NCBI GenBank assembly: GCA_015680685.1
Contig: MNCI01011411.1
Coordinates: forward strand, 69,413 to 90,024
Origin: Gnetum montanum
Taxonomy: Eukaryota > Streptophyta > Gnetopsida > Gnetales > Gnetaceae
Direction of reading: 5' to 3'
Length of the DNA: 20,612 nt
Shown here piece by piece: positions 8,801 to 18,960 of this stretch. The notes beneath the pieces are model-generated. The model saw only the letters and a program-made list of their open reading frames with translations. It was not told the DNA's origin and searched no databases. Within the stretch, counting starts at the first letter, position 1. Each line of letters opens with the position of its first letter. Position numbers and translations under genes: made by a program.

Positions 8801-9017
8801 CAAGCAAGAGCCCGTAGAGTTAAAAACTCTGCCACCCGGCATGTAATATGCAATTTTAGACAATGGCAAGCTGATTATCATCAATGCAAATCTTGCTCCC
8901 AAATAGAAAGACAAGCTATTGCAGGTGGTGAACAAATGGCCAACAACCTTTGCTTGGTCATATCCTTAGCTAACTAGAATCGATCCAAGCATATGCTAGC
9001 ATTGTATCTACACCGAC
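8801..9017 (+). pseudogene. pol: P2 RT N-terminal fragment, cut by M2
   Basis: The frame gives ELKTLPPGM, stop, YAILDNGKLIIINANLAP, then WPTTFAWSYP and RIDPSIC, ending IYTD at 9017, the conserved lead-in to plant gypsy RT. The minus-strand M2 LTR begins at 9018. The continuation matches P1 from 188 on and is absent from P2 because of the deletion at 18280. Confidence 0.8.
9013..9017. other. Candidate target-site duplication, left flank of M2 (CCGAC)
   Basis: These five bases precede the M2 LTR. The partner on the right side of M2 was lost with the 5' LTR. The equivalent bases in P1 (183-187) are CCAAT. Confidence 0.45.
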
Positions 9018-9574
9018 TGATGAGTGGTGAGGTACCCCTATGCCCAACCATACGAATCACAGGTGTACACGTGCAATACAATTGAATTTTGTAGAATTTA
9101 ATTACTAAGCACGCTAGAGCTAAATAGTGAGTTCATGTTATTCATTCGTTGTCTTCCCAGTCTCACTTGTGAAATGCAAGTGTATGGTTAAGTGTGATTG
9201 AGGCATAAGATTGTTATTATTTTATGTTTTATCAATTTGATCACCTAAAAACAATAATGAAAGTGAGAGTAATTAAATGCTAAGTGAACTATTGTCTAAT
9301 CTAACGTAACACAAGTAACTATCCCCACTTCTCGGACATATCCTAAACTTTGTGTAAACATTGCTGGGTTGTCAAATACTAACTATTTCTGAGCTACCAA
9401 GTGTCACACATATGTGCAAAGGGGTCATGCTTGTGTATTTTAATTAGCTACTTAATTAATTAAAATTAATTACTAAATGAATAATATTAAATGTGAACTA
9501 CATGAAATCATGATATATAAATGCATAAAAAGAGAAAGCCTCAAGTGTTGCAAAGATGAATCAAAGAGCTCATC

Positions 9575-9580
9575 TTTATT
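9575..9580 (-). terminator. Polyadenylation signal in the M2 LTR
   Basis: The minus strand reads AATAAAGATGAGC, identical to the P LTR signal at 4779, 133 bases after the M2 TATA box. Confidence 0.55.
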
Positions 9581-9705
9581 GCCAACACAATGATGTGTTT
9601 AGGTATATCAATGCTTGAATAAAGATTCGATCACACTTAGACCTCCTACTATAAGCACTTGAAAAATATTCTAACTCTCAAATAAACAAACTGCAAGAAA
9701 ACATG

Positions 9706-9714
9706 TATTTATAG
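9706..9714 (-). promoter_or_regulatory. TATA box of the M2 LTR
   Basis: The minus strand reads CTATAAATA directly downstream of the GATATC array, as in M1. Confidence 0.7.
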
Positions 9715-9731
9715 GCCCGAGAGTATCCTAT

Positions 9732-9816
9732 GATATCGCATGCCTGATATCGCATCTTAGGCTGTGATATCACGTACTTGATATCATGTACTCAATATCA
9801 CAGCCACTCTGATATT
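9732..9816. repeat. GATATC motif array in the M2 U3
   Basis: GATATC cores start at 9732, 9746, 9766 and 9780, with decayed AATATC at 9794 and GATATT at 9811. Steps are 14, 20, 14, 14 and 17 bases. Counting from the TATA side, M1 has steps of 14, 20, 17 and 14. The flanking CG and TACG of M1 are mostly CA or TG here, consistent with CpG decay of the same kind of palindromes. Confidence 0.8.
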
Positions 9817-9843
9817 AAAGCTTATGTAAAACATGATTCATCA

Positions 9844-9853
9844 TACCCCCACA
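9844..9853 (-). other. Polypurine tract of M2
   Basis: The minus strand reads TGTGGGGGTA immediately before the LTR start TGATGAATC, the required position for the plus-strand primer of an LTR retrotransposon. Confidence 0.8.
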
Positions 9854-10643
9854 ACTGAATGAAAACTCTTCCTCGAGTATAGAAGAAGAGGAACAAGTCC
9901 CTTACAAAATATATTAGAAGGTATGAAATGTTTTACTAACATGCAGAGTGACATAGATGAAACAAACAAATATAGAAGTGCCTAAGCATACAACATTACA
10001 ATTGTGTATAAAATTGGGTTTTCATGACAATAGAAAAGAACACCCTTTGAACCAATGGACATCCAACCCCTCTTGGTAATAAAAGAATGAGGGAGAGGTA
10101 GAAGAGATCTAGCAATCATGAACAACCTCCCGTGAGTGATATTGTTACATCCTTCTTGGTAAAGACAATCCTGCTTCTAGTCCATGCTTTCCACTGTAAT
10201 CACAACAAAATTAAGGATTAGTATATAAAGTGTAACACATAGCTGTTGAATACCTTGTCTCATCAGTGATATTATCTAGCTAAGTAGTGATTATGGTAGA
10301 TTGGTTGCTAGATAATGTTAGTGGAAAGGCTAAAAAATGGGTTAAGTAAGAGAAGCAGTCCATAAAATTCAGAAAACGCTTAACACAAGGAATACTAGAA
10401 AGAGGGTATATAAAGTCATAATAATAAAAAGAAAGAATTCACTAAGAACAATTGTGAAGATGTGCATAATTGGATGGCATTGATGGGGTGAATAAAAAGA
10501 ATTCGATTGTAAAATGTCTAAGGTTAACGAACTTAACTTAATCAAACCAAAAGATATGCAAGTGGGTCCTCCCTAAAGCAGGCACAAGCCTTTTATGCCC
10601 TTGCATAACTTCAAACCAAGGAGTCCATGGGCATCGTGGATGA

Positions 10644-10859
10644 TTAATGATTATGAAAGGTTAAGTACAAAAACCCAAAAGTAATTGACTGAGAAGCCCG
10701 ACACATCAAACCAGAACATCGAATCCAAACATGAAATCGGTAGTGAAGTGAGGCTTGAAAAGCATAGATTGATGAGAGAGAGAATGGAATGGAGTTCCTA
10801 ATTATGGTCACATGAAGTCCCTTGTGGATTTTGTGATTAAATGACTTGGTAGGATCCAT
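10644..10859 (-). pseudogene. Short ORF relic in the M2 3' region
   Basis: A 71-codon frame starts MDPTKSFNHKIHKGLHVT and is aligned from its ATG with the P1 frame at 3874. Identity is spread over about 40 residues. No domain, signal peptide or clear membrane helix is recognised. It may be a remnant of an extra ORF after pol, or coincidental conservation. Confidence 0.35.
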
Positions 10860-11269
10860 CCTTAGTCCAAACCAAATCCGACCACTTTTAGTGACTTCAC
10901 ATCGACATTCTAAGACTAGTCCATCCCCTGGGATACAAGAATGCTCCTACAAAACAACCACCATTCCAAATTAAAGAAGAAGTAGAAAGTGAGAAAGGGT
11001 CTTACTTAGAGTAGACAAGACAAGTTCCATAACCAGTGCTTGTAGCCCTTTTATTTGGTTTAAGGGATGTGCTTTGAATTCCTTTTTTTTTTTTAATGGG
11101 AACCACACCTGCAAAGACCTATGCGTTTTCACATTTATTTTTTCCAAGGGATATTCTTTGAATGCTCATCTCCCTTTTCTCTTTTTTTTTTTTGATGAGG
11201 ACCACACCATGCAAGGACTTATTTGACTTCCTATTGTGGAATGACACAGAACGGTGAGAAGTTCACGAG

Positions 11270-11291
11270 AACACCCCCATAACACCCCCAT
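11270..11291. repeat. Tandem 11-bp duplication
   Basis: AACACCCCCAT occurs twice head to tail. On the element strand it reads ATGGGGGTGTT, resembling the element's own polypurine tract. It is absent from P1. Confidence 0.8.
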
Positions 11292-11639
11292 ACATAGGAA
11301 AATGGAAAAGCACAAAGAATACTACATCCCTTTGAAGCCACACCCTGTCTGAACCTTTGATTCCTTCCCAATTCTAGAAACTACATAAGTCACAAATTTA
11401 TTAAGGTTGTATTAATGAAAAAGGAACTACATGTTTCCAAAATAAGAAAAACCATAGAGTGTGTGGATGGGTGGATGATGTGGACTCACTGCCTATTACA
11501 TAAAAAGAAACCATTTCCTAGTTATCACTGATGATGACATTCAAAGTTAGAAACCAGACATCAACAATCAAAGCACAAATAATACATACCACCATTAAGC
11601 AGCTCATTACCATTGTACTTGGCACCTTATTAGTAAAAA

Positions 11640-11830
11640 GAGTAGAGAATTATACCAAACATAAGAAAAAATATAAAATAGAGTAAAAGAGTATTCAAGA
11701 AATATTAAACATACTAATGATGGTGTAAAACAAAAACTTAGAAAAGATTAATAACTTGAAAAACAAAAAGATGTAAAATAAAGAATATGAAAACAAAAAA
11801 TTTGTAAAACCAAAAATGTGTAAAAGAAAA
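11640..11830 (-). repeat. T-rich tract of M2 with reiterated TTTTACA
   Basis: The + strand is A-rich with TGTAAAA at four places. On the element strand this gives TTTTACA copies, the same motif and place as in P1 at 2931-3150. Confidence 0.7.
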
Positions 11831-11873
11831 AAGTCAAAAGAGTAAGGAGCTATGTAAAGTATTAGTATGGATG

Positions 11874-11887
11874 GCCATGTCCCCCAT
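11874..11887 (-). promoter_or_regulatory. Internal polypurine-tract-like site after M2 pol
   Basis: The minus strand reads ATGGGGGACATGG about 45 bases after the pol stop (11928-11930), matching the P1 site at 2881. Confidence 0.45.
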
Positions 11888-11927
11888 GACTAAGTTGGAA
11901 GGAGGAGATCTGAAAGATTGAGCATGG

Positions 11928-13112
11928 TTATTCATCTAGCGAGGTGTCTGTTGAGTTGGTTGGCTTGGGCTCATGAAAAGGTTTTAGTTATTGGATGTTA
12001 ACTAATTACTTCTTGTATGGGCCATCAAGTTTATATATAATCATGGCCCTAGATGGAAAATTCTCTTCAATAATGTAAGGTCCTTCCCACAATGTTTGAA
12101 ATTTGATTTGTTGAGGTACATTTGCAGGATTCTAGTAGAGAACCTTGTTTCCTAGTTGAAACTTGACTTTCCTTATTTTGAGATCATGGTCTTTCTTGTT
12201 GAATGCCTTATGCATTTCGTTGGATGACAGGGCCATTAATCAATTTTCATCTAGCAAGTTAAGGTTCATTAATCTTTTTCTTTTATGCTAGACTTAGTCC
12301 ATGTCAAGGTCACAGGCTGTAAAGAGTGTACGGAGCTTAGATATGATGGGCAGTGTTGGTAGTTTTCTATACATGAGCTCATAGGGAGAATAATCTATGA
12401 GAAGCTTCCATGTGGAGTGATACGTCCAAAGGACATCATTTAATTTGGTGCTCTAGTCCCTTCAGTACTTGCTAATAGTGCACGTTAGAATTTTTGTAAT
12501 CTCCTGATTATTGACTTCAACTTGACCATTAGCTTGAGGGTGATAAGGTGTTCTGAGTTTGTGCTCAACCCCCAAGTGCTGCATAAGTTTTTGGAAAGTG
12601 GCACTTGTGAAATGAGTCCCATTGTTAGAAATTAACACATGAGGCATACTAAATCTATTTATGATATTTTGTTGTACAAACCAAGTAGCAGTAGTGGATG
12701 TACAGTCAATGACGGTTACTGCTTTTGCCCACTTAGTGCAATAGTCAACCATGACTATTATATACGCCTTTTCTTTTGACAAAGGTGTGATGGGACCCAT
12801 AAAGTTAATGCCCCAAATATTGAATGGCTCCAGAGGCTGAATCCATTGTTGTGGTCCCTCCATTCAAGCTGTCATTCCACCATCCCTCTGACAATGATCA
12901 CAAGCGTGGACAAATTGGTATGCATCCCTAAAGATTGTTGGCCAATAATACCCTACCATGAGGATTTTTATGGTCGTGCATCTCCCAGCATAATGGCCTC
13001 CACAAGGGCCTTCATGAGCATCCTGGAGAACACACAGTTGATTCGTGTTAGGGATACACCAGCATACTAGGTTGTTGGAACATACTTTGTAAAGGTTCCC
13101 ATTGATTTCCAT
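11928..13112 (-). pseudogene. pol: M2 integrase relic, end of pol
   Basis: The zinc region is intact in sequence: HEGPCGGH, then CDHC (about 13050 to 12890). A single stop at 12864-12866 separates it from the core. In the core the first Asp is Asn (12804-12806, INFMGP) and the second is Asn (12624-12626, SNNGT), while the Glu is kept (12516-12518, in QVEVNN). Spacings are 59 and 35 residues, as in the family. The C-terminal part to the stop at 11928-11930 has further stops and shifts, and ends in LKPFHEP followed by a short tail. No chromodomain is seen. Both Asp changes are G-to-A on the element strand. Confidence 0.88.
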
Positions 13113-14680
13113 GAAATACTTAACCTAGTGAAGAAAGTATTATTTCTTCTAGGTGTCCAACCCTTGTAGTAGTTTTTTCTTGAGTAGATAAGTGAGAATG
13201 GTGTCATACCATCTTGGTTCATTGGGCATTTGTGCATTAATAGCCCCTACAAAAAGAGATTCGTCATGAAATTGATCAGATAAGGGGCTCTCTTTCTCCT
13301 TGTTGTCCCATCTTAGCTGTGATAAGTGGTCAGCGACCACATTTTCCACACCCTTTCGATCTACCATTGTGAGATTGAACTCTTGCAAAATCACAAGCCA
13401 CCATATGACACAGGGGCTTACCATTGGTTTATTCATTAAAAACTAGATGGCATTATGATCTGTGTGCATGAATACTTTATAACCAAGCACATAGTGCCTG
13501 AACTTTTCTAAGGCAAACATCACTATCATCAACTCTTTTTCTATAGTGGTTTAGTTCAGCTATGCACCTATGATACTCCAACTTGTGTAGTGAATGTAAT
13601 ATGAATGTTTTTGATCATCCAGCTACATAAGAACTACCCCCAAAGCATAATTTGATGCATCAATCATCACATGAAACGACTTGGATCAATCAGGTGCTTA
13701 TAGAATTAGGGTTTCAATAAGCTTCTACTTCAATTATGGAAATGTTGTTTCACATGTAGGGGTCCAAACAAATGGTGCATATTTCTTTGTTAATTCAACC
13801 AATGGCTTGGCGATTTTGGTAAAGTTCTCAATGAAGCTTTAGTAGTAGCTAGTATGACCAACGAATGACTGCACTCCTTCAACTATTTCTAGTTGACGAG
13901 TTATTCCTTGGATGACCCTTATCTTTTCAAGGTCCACCTCGATTCCTGCTTTTGAGATATGGTGCCCCAAGACTATGCCTTCCTAGACCATAAGATGGCT
14001 CTTTTGCCAATTGAGCTAGAGGTTTGTTTAAACACATCTCCTTAACATCTACTCAAGATGATCTAGGGCTTGCTCAAATGTAGCTCTATAGGTAGAAAAG
14101 TCATCCATGAAGACTTCTACCCCACTGCCAATTTGTCATTGCAAAATGCTAAGGACTAATTATTGAATGTAGCTAGGGCATTACATAGACTGAATGGCCT
14201 TTGATGATAAGCAAAAGTTCTCTAAGGACTTGTGAAAGTCATCTTTGCCTGGTCCTCTAGTGTGATCCAAATTTGGTTATAGCCACTATAACCATCCAGA
14301 AGGTTGTAGTAGCTATGCCCAGAAATCGTGTCTAGCACTTGGTTGACAAAAGGCAATGGAAAATGATCTTTGAAAGTTTCCATATTAAGCAACTGAAAGT
14401 CGATGCACACTTGCCATTTGCCTCCTTTCTTGGACATGGTCATGAGTGGACTAACCCACTCACTCTCTGCAACAAGGTAGATGATTCTTGCATTGACGAG
14501 TTGCTCGATCTTCTCTTTGAAATATACTTTAATTTGGGATTCAAACGTCATTTTGGCTTGATGGTGGGGTTAGTGTATATCCAGTGCTGGCATATTCTTG
14601 GATCTATTCATGTGAGCTCAGAATATGACTAGGCAAAAGCTGTTGACCATTTTTCCACAACATTCATCAACATATTCTTT
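13113..14680 (-). pseudogene. pol: M2 reverse transcriptase and RNase H relic
   Basis: RT begins near 14680 with an AWSYSEL-like lead-in (its Trp now a stop), RIC and IYTN, the point where P2 is cut by M2 itself. An open stretch 14551-14222 carries SEWVSPL, VCIDF, DHFPLPF and LDGYSGYNQI. The catalytic FMDD is intact at 14100-14111. RNase H keeps its first Asp (13659-13661, IDASNYALG), unlike P1 and P2. Stops occur at 13623-13625 and 13560-13562, both at codons also stopped in P1 and P2. The frame changes between 14222 and 13436; from there to integrase the frame is constant. Confidence 0.87.
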
Positions 14681-15166
14681 TGTCCTGTAGCAAGCTTGGC
14701 ATTAATAATGATTGGCCTTTCATTTTTCAAGAACACATACTCCATTCAGGTCGGTAATGTCTTTAACTCAAGGGATTCTTGTTTGAAACTGTTAGGAATC
14801 TCCAACTCACCCCAATTGATATCATCATTTACTCCCTCAGAGAGCTAGTGATGAACTTGCTTGAGTTCATCCATACTTGCAACATATTCACACATTAGGC
14901 CCTCAATAGGTTCCATGCATAATGTAATACTACTAGAATCAGCTGTCAGCCATTGGGTGTCTTCTTGTTTTATGGCTGCCATGTACAAATATCTTGGGAT
15001 TTTAGCTTCTAGCGCATACTACTTGCATGAAGAGATAGATGTTCGCTTTACTAACCATAGCTTTTGCACATAATGACACCTTGAATTGCTATACACAATA
15101 CATGGAACCCTCTTCTTCTTTATCTTTCCAAATTTATTTTCTTTAGATATCTCTAAGGAAAGATCT
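14681..15166 (-). other. pol: M2 linker between protease and RT
   Basis: This is decayed coding sequence homologous to P2 8400-8900, rich in acidic residues near 14830 and leading into RT. No domain is recognised. Confidence 0.55.
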
Positions 15167-15480
15167 TTAATGCCCATTTTGAGTACTTAACCATGCCCTT
15201 CCCATAATAATTGGAAAGTCCCCCTTATAGTTCTCCACCTTGATTACTAGGAAGTCAGCAAGATATGACCACCCACAAATGGAGGTCATGATGTCTTCTA
15301 CTAGTCCTAATGGAACAATGATCGACTGGTCTGCCAACTCTAGCCTGATGTTGCTCTTCTTCAAGGGAGGAAGGTTCCACATAGAGTACATCTCATGCAA
15401 GATTAGATTAACACCAAAACCAGAGTCAAGAAGAGCTTTACAAGGCTCATTCCTAGCAATTTGCAAATATACTAAGGGAC
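15167..15480 (-). pseudogene. pro: M2 aspartic protease, open but embedded in a dead element
   Basis: An uninterrupted frame of about 100 codons reads QIARNEPCKALLDSGFGVNLI, PPLKKSNIRLE, PLGLVEDIMTSICGW and FPIIMGRAWL. The DSG active site and the second-half ILG-like motif (IIMGRAW) are present, so the catalytic Asp survives here, in contrast to P2 (Asn at 8152). It would be released from Gag-Pol; upstream gag has stops, so no product is expected. Confidence 0.8.
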
Positions 15481-15499
15481 TCTTGGGATTAGCTAACTT

Positions 15500-17988
15500 C
15501 CTAGGAAGGTTACCAGCTCGAATCTAATCAGATACAACATGGGTCAACATTACAGTGTGGATTCAAGAGGGACTTTGGTTTGAAGGGGACTCAAATAAAG
15601 GTGAGGTAGATGAAGGTGGAGAAGTAGGGCTACTAACCACTAATGTATCTGAGGGCTTTGCTAGACTATGAGGTTGGAAGAAGGGTCTTTTCTTTAATCA
15701 TGGTTTTGACCTGCTTGGTTGGTTAACTGGTTGCAGATTAACTGCCCTCATAGCGTTTCTTTACTGTGGTTGGGTAGGCAATTCACCCTACATGGATGGA
15801 GCAAGTGGTAGCTATGTAGGGGATGGAGGAGTAGGTGTAGGAATAGGAGGAGCATGAGGATAGTAGGTGGCATCCCTCCTTACATGTGGTGGTTGGTACA
15901 CTTTAGGAGGGTAGTGGTGAGGTTGGTAAGTAGCAACATGACTAAAAAAGTCCCATGGAGATTAAGGTTGCTGAACATAATAACCATAGCAATTTGGTTG
16001 TCGATAGGGGTACTACTATCTTGGAGGTGCCAATGCCCATGACTATGGTTGTTGCCACTGCTAGTACAATTCATAGGATTGCAATGGAGTTCCACTTGGA
16101 TAGTACTACTATGGTTGATGGAACTGTCAAGAGTTGCCTTGTGGATAAGGTAATCTTTTGGGTGTTTACCTTTGTGCAAGTCGTGGATGTAAGGCATTCA
16201 TTCCAAATTCTTGCAAGTGTGACACAATTGGATAGTATCCCTTGGGATGTTCATACTGGCAAACATCACACCCACCATCATCATCTAACTTGCTATCCGC
16301 AATCGTCTCTATCGCAGCCATCTTACCCTTACCCTTGGATATGGCACATTTAGCTTCCTTACATCTCTAACACTCACACTCACCACTTTGCTTCTTGGAC
16401 TCTTCAAAAATTTTTAAAACAGCTTGAAACTTATTGTCTGTGGAGTCCCATAATTGGTTAACCTTAGCCATGATTTTAGATTGTAATTTCTAGAGTGGCA
16501 AAGTTTTTTTATTATCCACCTCATCTCTAGTTAACTCATCCTCACTGTCACAAAATTGAACACCCCTTTTGTAGATAGAAGGATCCCTATTGTATTCATT
16601 TGCACTTTCTCACTTTCTCAATTCTCCCTCCTCCCTAGCTACCTACTTAATTAACTTTTGGATTCGATGGACACTTAACTCTGTCAATCTCCCTTGAGCA
16701 TAGACACCAAGGGTTTTCCTTGTTTCAAATGACAACCCTTGGCAGGGACACTTATGCAATAGAGAGTAGTATTGATCAATAGCTGCATCCAAGGGCTCAT
16801 GGTTTCCTTTTTTTCACCCTTGGATATGCTTCCTTAGATTGGACACTCACATCATACTCCACTGCTGGATTAATTCTAGCTCCAAGGATCGGTACTAGTT
16901 TTTTGCTTCCTTAATGAGTGTACTTGGAAATAATTTCAACTTCTACCAATTGTTCTCAATATTATGCAAGACACATGCATCTTGGAAGGCTTTGAGATAA
17001 TTTTATAGATCAGCATCATAGCCTCCCTCAAATCAAGGGATGTTGTTCATGTCTAGCCTCTTTATTCTGCTATCCTTTACATACCTTGTTGGAATCCTCA
17101 TGACCTTTGCAATGTTTAACATGCTCTGAGTGGCAAGTAGAGGTTCATCAAGGTCATGGTGATTATGCCTATGATGTTCTCTACTAACCCTTCTTTCATG
17201 GTAGTGGGTCTCTCTAGATTACCCACACCTTCGATCATGACTATCCCAATAGTCTCTTCTATTGTTTTGGTCCCATCGATCACCTCCATCACAGTCGTGC
17301 CCTCTACGAACACAATCCAAGCTAGATGAAAAAGAAGAAGATGATGAAGGGGAAGAGGAAGGAGAACTTGCATCATGCCGACGCCTACCACCCTTTCTTC
17401 GATGATCGCGGCCATGATCATGATCGTGGCCTCCATTTGCCTCCTTATCATGACTTGCTCCTCCAAATCCATTTTTGTCATTGGATCCATTCTAACCAAA
17501 ACCTAGATTATGAATTGTGGATTGCATGTTCTGGTTGAGGGCCCTTTGATCAAAGTCAAAGAGAGGAGTGTCACCAAAGGAAAAGCCCCTAGAGAAGTGT
17601 TGGCCTCCATCCAATGGACCAAGCAGAGGTGGAAAAGTGTTCGACCCCTTGCCCTTCACAATCTCATGTTGGTGCTCTAGCTGACAATCCCTTAACCTTT
17701 GTGCTTCAGTGGGATGATAATCCCTTAAATCAGGATCTCGCATCTCATACTCCCCGTGAAGGTATTGAAGTCCATGTCGTGCAAGCATTAGCTAAAGCAT
17801 AGCTGGAACAGATTGATTTGATGGCAACATGATGTTGCCTTTCATGTCGTGCCACGACAAATTTCATCTTGATGTAAGATGAAGGTGAAGTCTAGTACAT
17901 ACTCATCAAGGTGAGCATATACCCTCTAGTATTGTTGAGGCACTTGGTCTACCTTGGGTGGACATAGACTCCCATGAGAAGAAGACAT
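15500..17988 (-). pseudogene. gag: M2 gag relic
   Basis: It begins MSSSHGSLCPP at 17988, 150 bases after the primer-binding site. A continuous part 17788-17492 has the YHPTEAQRLRD motif and GFSFGD. Next comes an R/H/D/S-rich low-complexity linker (about 17490-17230), then EPLLATQSMLNIAK (near 17130), then capsid sequence with FEGGYDADL, stop, NYLKAFQDACV (near 17020) and VSNLR. A cysteine knuckle CDVCQYEHPKG at 16244-16270 gives a C-x2-C-x3-H pattern. The tail is P/Y/Q-rich to about 15840. Stops and shifts are fewer than in P2. The boundary with protease is a guess. Confidence 0.78.
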
Positions 17989-18137
17989 TTTATGTTAATG
18001 AATCTATATGCAATGTGCAGTAAAGATTTAATTTAGTTGTAATAATAATTTTGTTTTTGTAACATTTGACTCCTAGGGTTTGAATAATGAGGTTACTGAG
18101 TTTCACTAAGTTTAGATAGCACACATAGAACTAAAGG

Positions 18138-18154
18138 CCCTGGCAACGACGTCA
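18138..18154 (-). other. Primer-binding site of M2, tRNA-Asp type
   Basis: The minus strand reads TGACGTCGTTGCCAGGG, one base after the LTR end, and matches TGGCGCCGTTGCCGGGG at 14 of 17 positions. It fixes the 5' end of the M2 internal region. The 149 bases between it and gag show no ORF. Confidence 0.85.
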
Positions 18155-18155
18155 A

Positions 18156-18280
18156 TGATGAGCGGTGAGGCACCCCTATGCCCAACCATATGAATCACAG
18201 GCATTCACGTGTGATTTGGTTAAATTCCAAAAACTTTAATTACCAAGTACGCTAGAGCTAAATAGTGAGTATGTATAGAA
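18156..18280 (-). repeat. 5' LTR remnant of M2 (last ~125 bases only)
   Basis: TGATGAGCGGTGAGGC and the following bases match 9018-9140, including CTAGAGCTAAATAGTGAGT, where homology stops. The next bases are P2 RT. About 700 bases of this LTR, with its TATA and palindrome array, are deleted. Confidence 0.88.
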
Positions 18281-18960
18281 TTACTCAGGCAAGGATTAAG
18301 ATAGACCCAAAAAAGATAAGGGTCATCCAAGAAATCACACATCAACCAGACATAGTCAAAGACGTCTAATCATTCCTTGCACACACTGGCTACTACTGAT
18401 GATTGATAGAGAATTTCTCTAAGATCACAAAGCTGTTGGTCAAGCTTATGAAGAAAGATGCTCCATTCGTCTGGACTAAGGAGTGCGAACATGCATTCCA
18501 ATAGTTAAAAAAAACTTATAGAACCTTCAATTCTACAGGCACTAGACTGGTCTAGACCATTTCACATAATGATCAATGCATCTAATTATGCCTTGGGAGC
18601 CATGCTTACATAGTTGGACGATAAGAAACATCTGTATTACATCCACTACACGAGATGAAGCATTGTGGATGCATAGTTGAATTACACCACCACTAAGAAA
18701 GAACTAATGGTAGTGGTGTATGCTCTCAAAAAGTTTAGGCACTATGTGCTTAGCTATAAAGTGTTCATGCACATGGATCACAGTGTCATCCACTTCTTAA
18801 TAAACAAGCCAATGGTGAGCCCCTGTATCATACGGTGACTCATGATCTTGCAGGAATTCAATCTCATAATGGTAGATCAGAAAGAAACTAAGAATGTGGT
18901 CGCTGACCATCTCTCTTGATTAAGATGGGATAATAAAAGGAGGAGAGCCCACTCTTTGAT
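18281..18960 (+). pseudogene. pol: P2 RT C-terminus and RNase H relic
   Basis: It starts abruptly in the RT region equivalent to P1 820 (KISK..I.VDPKKI), so the polymerase palm with the FxDD motif is missing. It continues through IENFSKI, LVKLMKKDAPF and the RNase H region. The first RNase H Asp is Asn (AAT 18575-18577), the same change as P1. Stops lie at 18611-18613 and 18674-18676, aligned with stops in P1 and M2, with others at the QSFL and Trp codons. Sequence is clearly closer to P1 than to M2. Confidence 0.83.

Larger units (their letters stand above)
9018..9843 (-). repeat. 3' LTR of M2
   Basis: On the minus strand it runs from TGATGAATC (9843) to CACTCATCA (9018), 826 bases. It has a GATATC array at 9732-9816, TATA at 9706-9714 and AATAAA at 9575-9580. 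Its left 120 bases (+ strand) match 18156-18278 and 20305 on, identifying all as M LTR 3' ends. A polypurine tract abuts its U3 end at 9844. Confidence 0.92.
9854..11927 (-). other. M2 3' non-coding region
   Basis: There is no long gene. Collinear blocks match P1 2859-4431 (for example GTGAGTCCACATCA near 11480, TTCAAAGCACATCCCTTA near 11070, CCATGGACTCCTT near 10620). The 400-500 bases nearest the LTR (9854-10260) have no counterpart in P1. Poly-T runs on the + strand occur near 11085 and 11185. Confidence 0.75.
9018..18280 (-). mobile_element. M2: nearly complete minus-strand Ty3/gypsy element nested in P2
   Basis: On the minus strand the order is a 125-bp remnant of 5' LTR, tRNA-Asp primer-binding site, gag, protease, RT, RNase H, integrase, 2.1 kb 3' region, polypurine tract and complete 3' LTR. 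With the lost LTR part it would be about 10 kb. It keeps longer open stretches than P1 or P2, including one integrase/RNase H frame from 13436 to 12462 broken only by stops. That fits a younger insertion into an older element, but it is still dead: two integrase Asp residues are Asn. Confidence 0.9.

Noticed and set aside
9017-9060. CTGATGAG at LTR ends as a hammerhead ribozyme core (plant retrozymes carry these in LTRs)
   Set aside because: The required GAAA core after a short stem II is not found nearby at 9018, 18156 or 20305. TGATGA is simply the LTR terminus.
15955-16353. 132-codon + strand ORF in M2
   Set aside because: It is antisense to the M2 gag knuckle and tail, which are supported by homology to P2.
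17116-17499. 127-codon minus-strand ORF rich in Met and Glu
   Set aside because: It is an out-of-frame reading of the R/H/D/S-rich gag linker; the frame homologous to P2 gag is another one.
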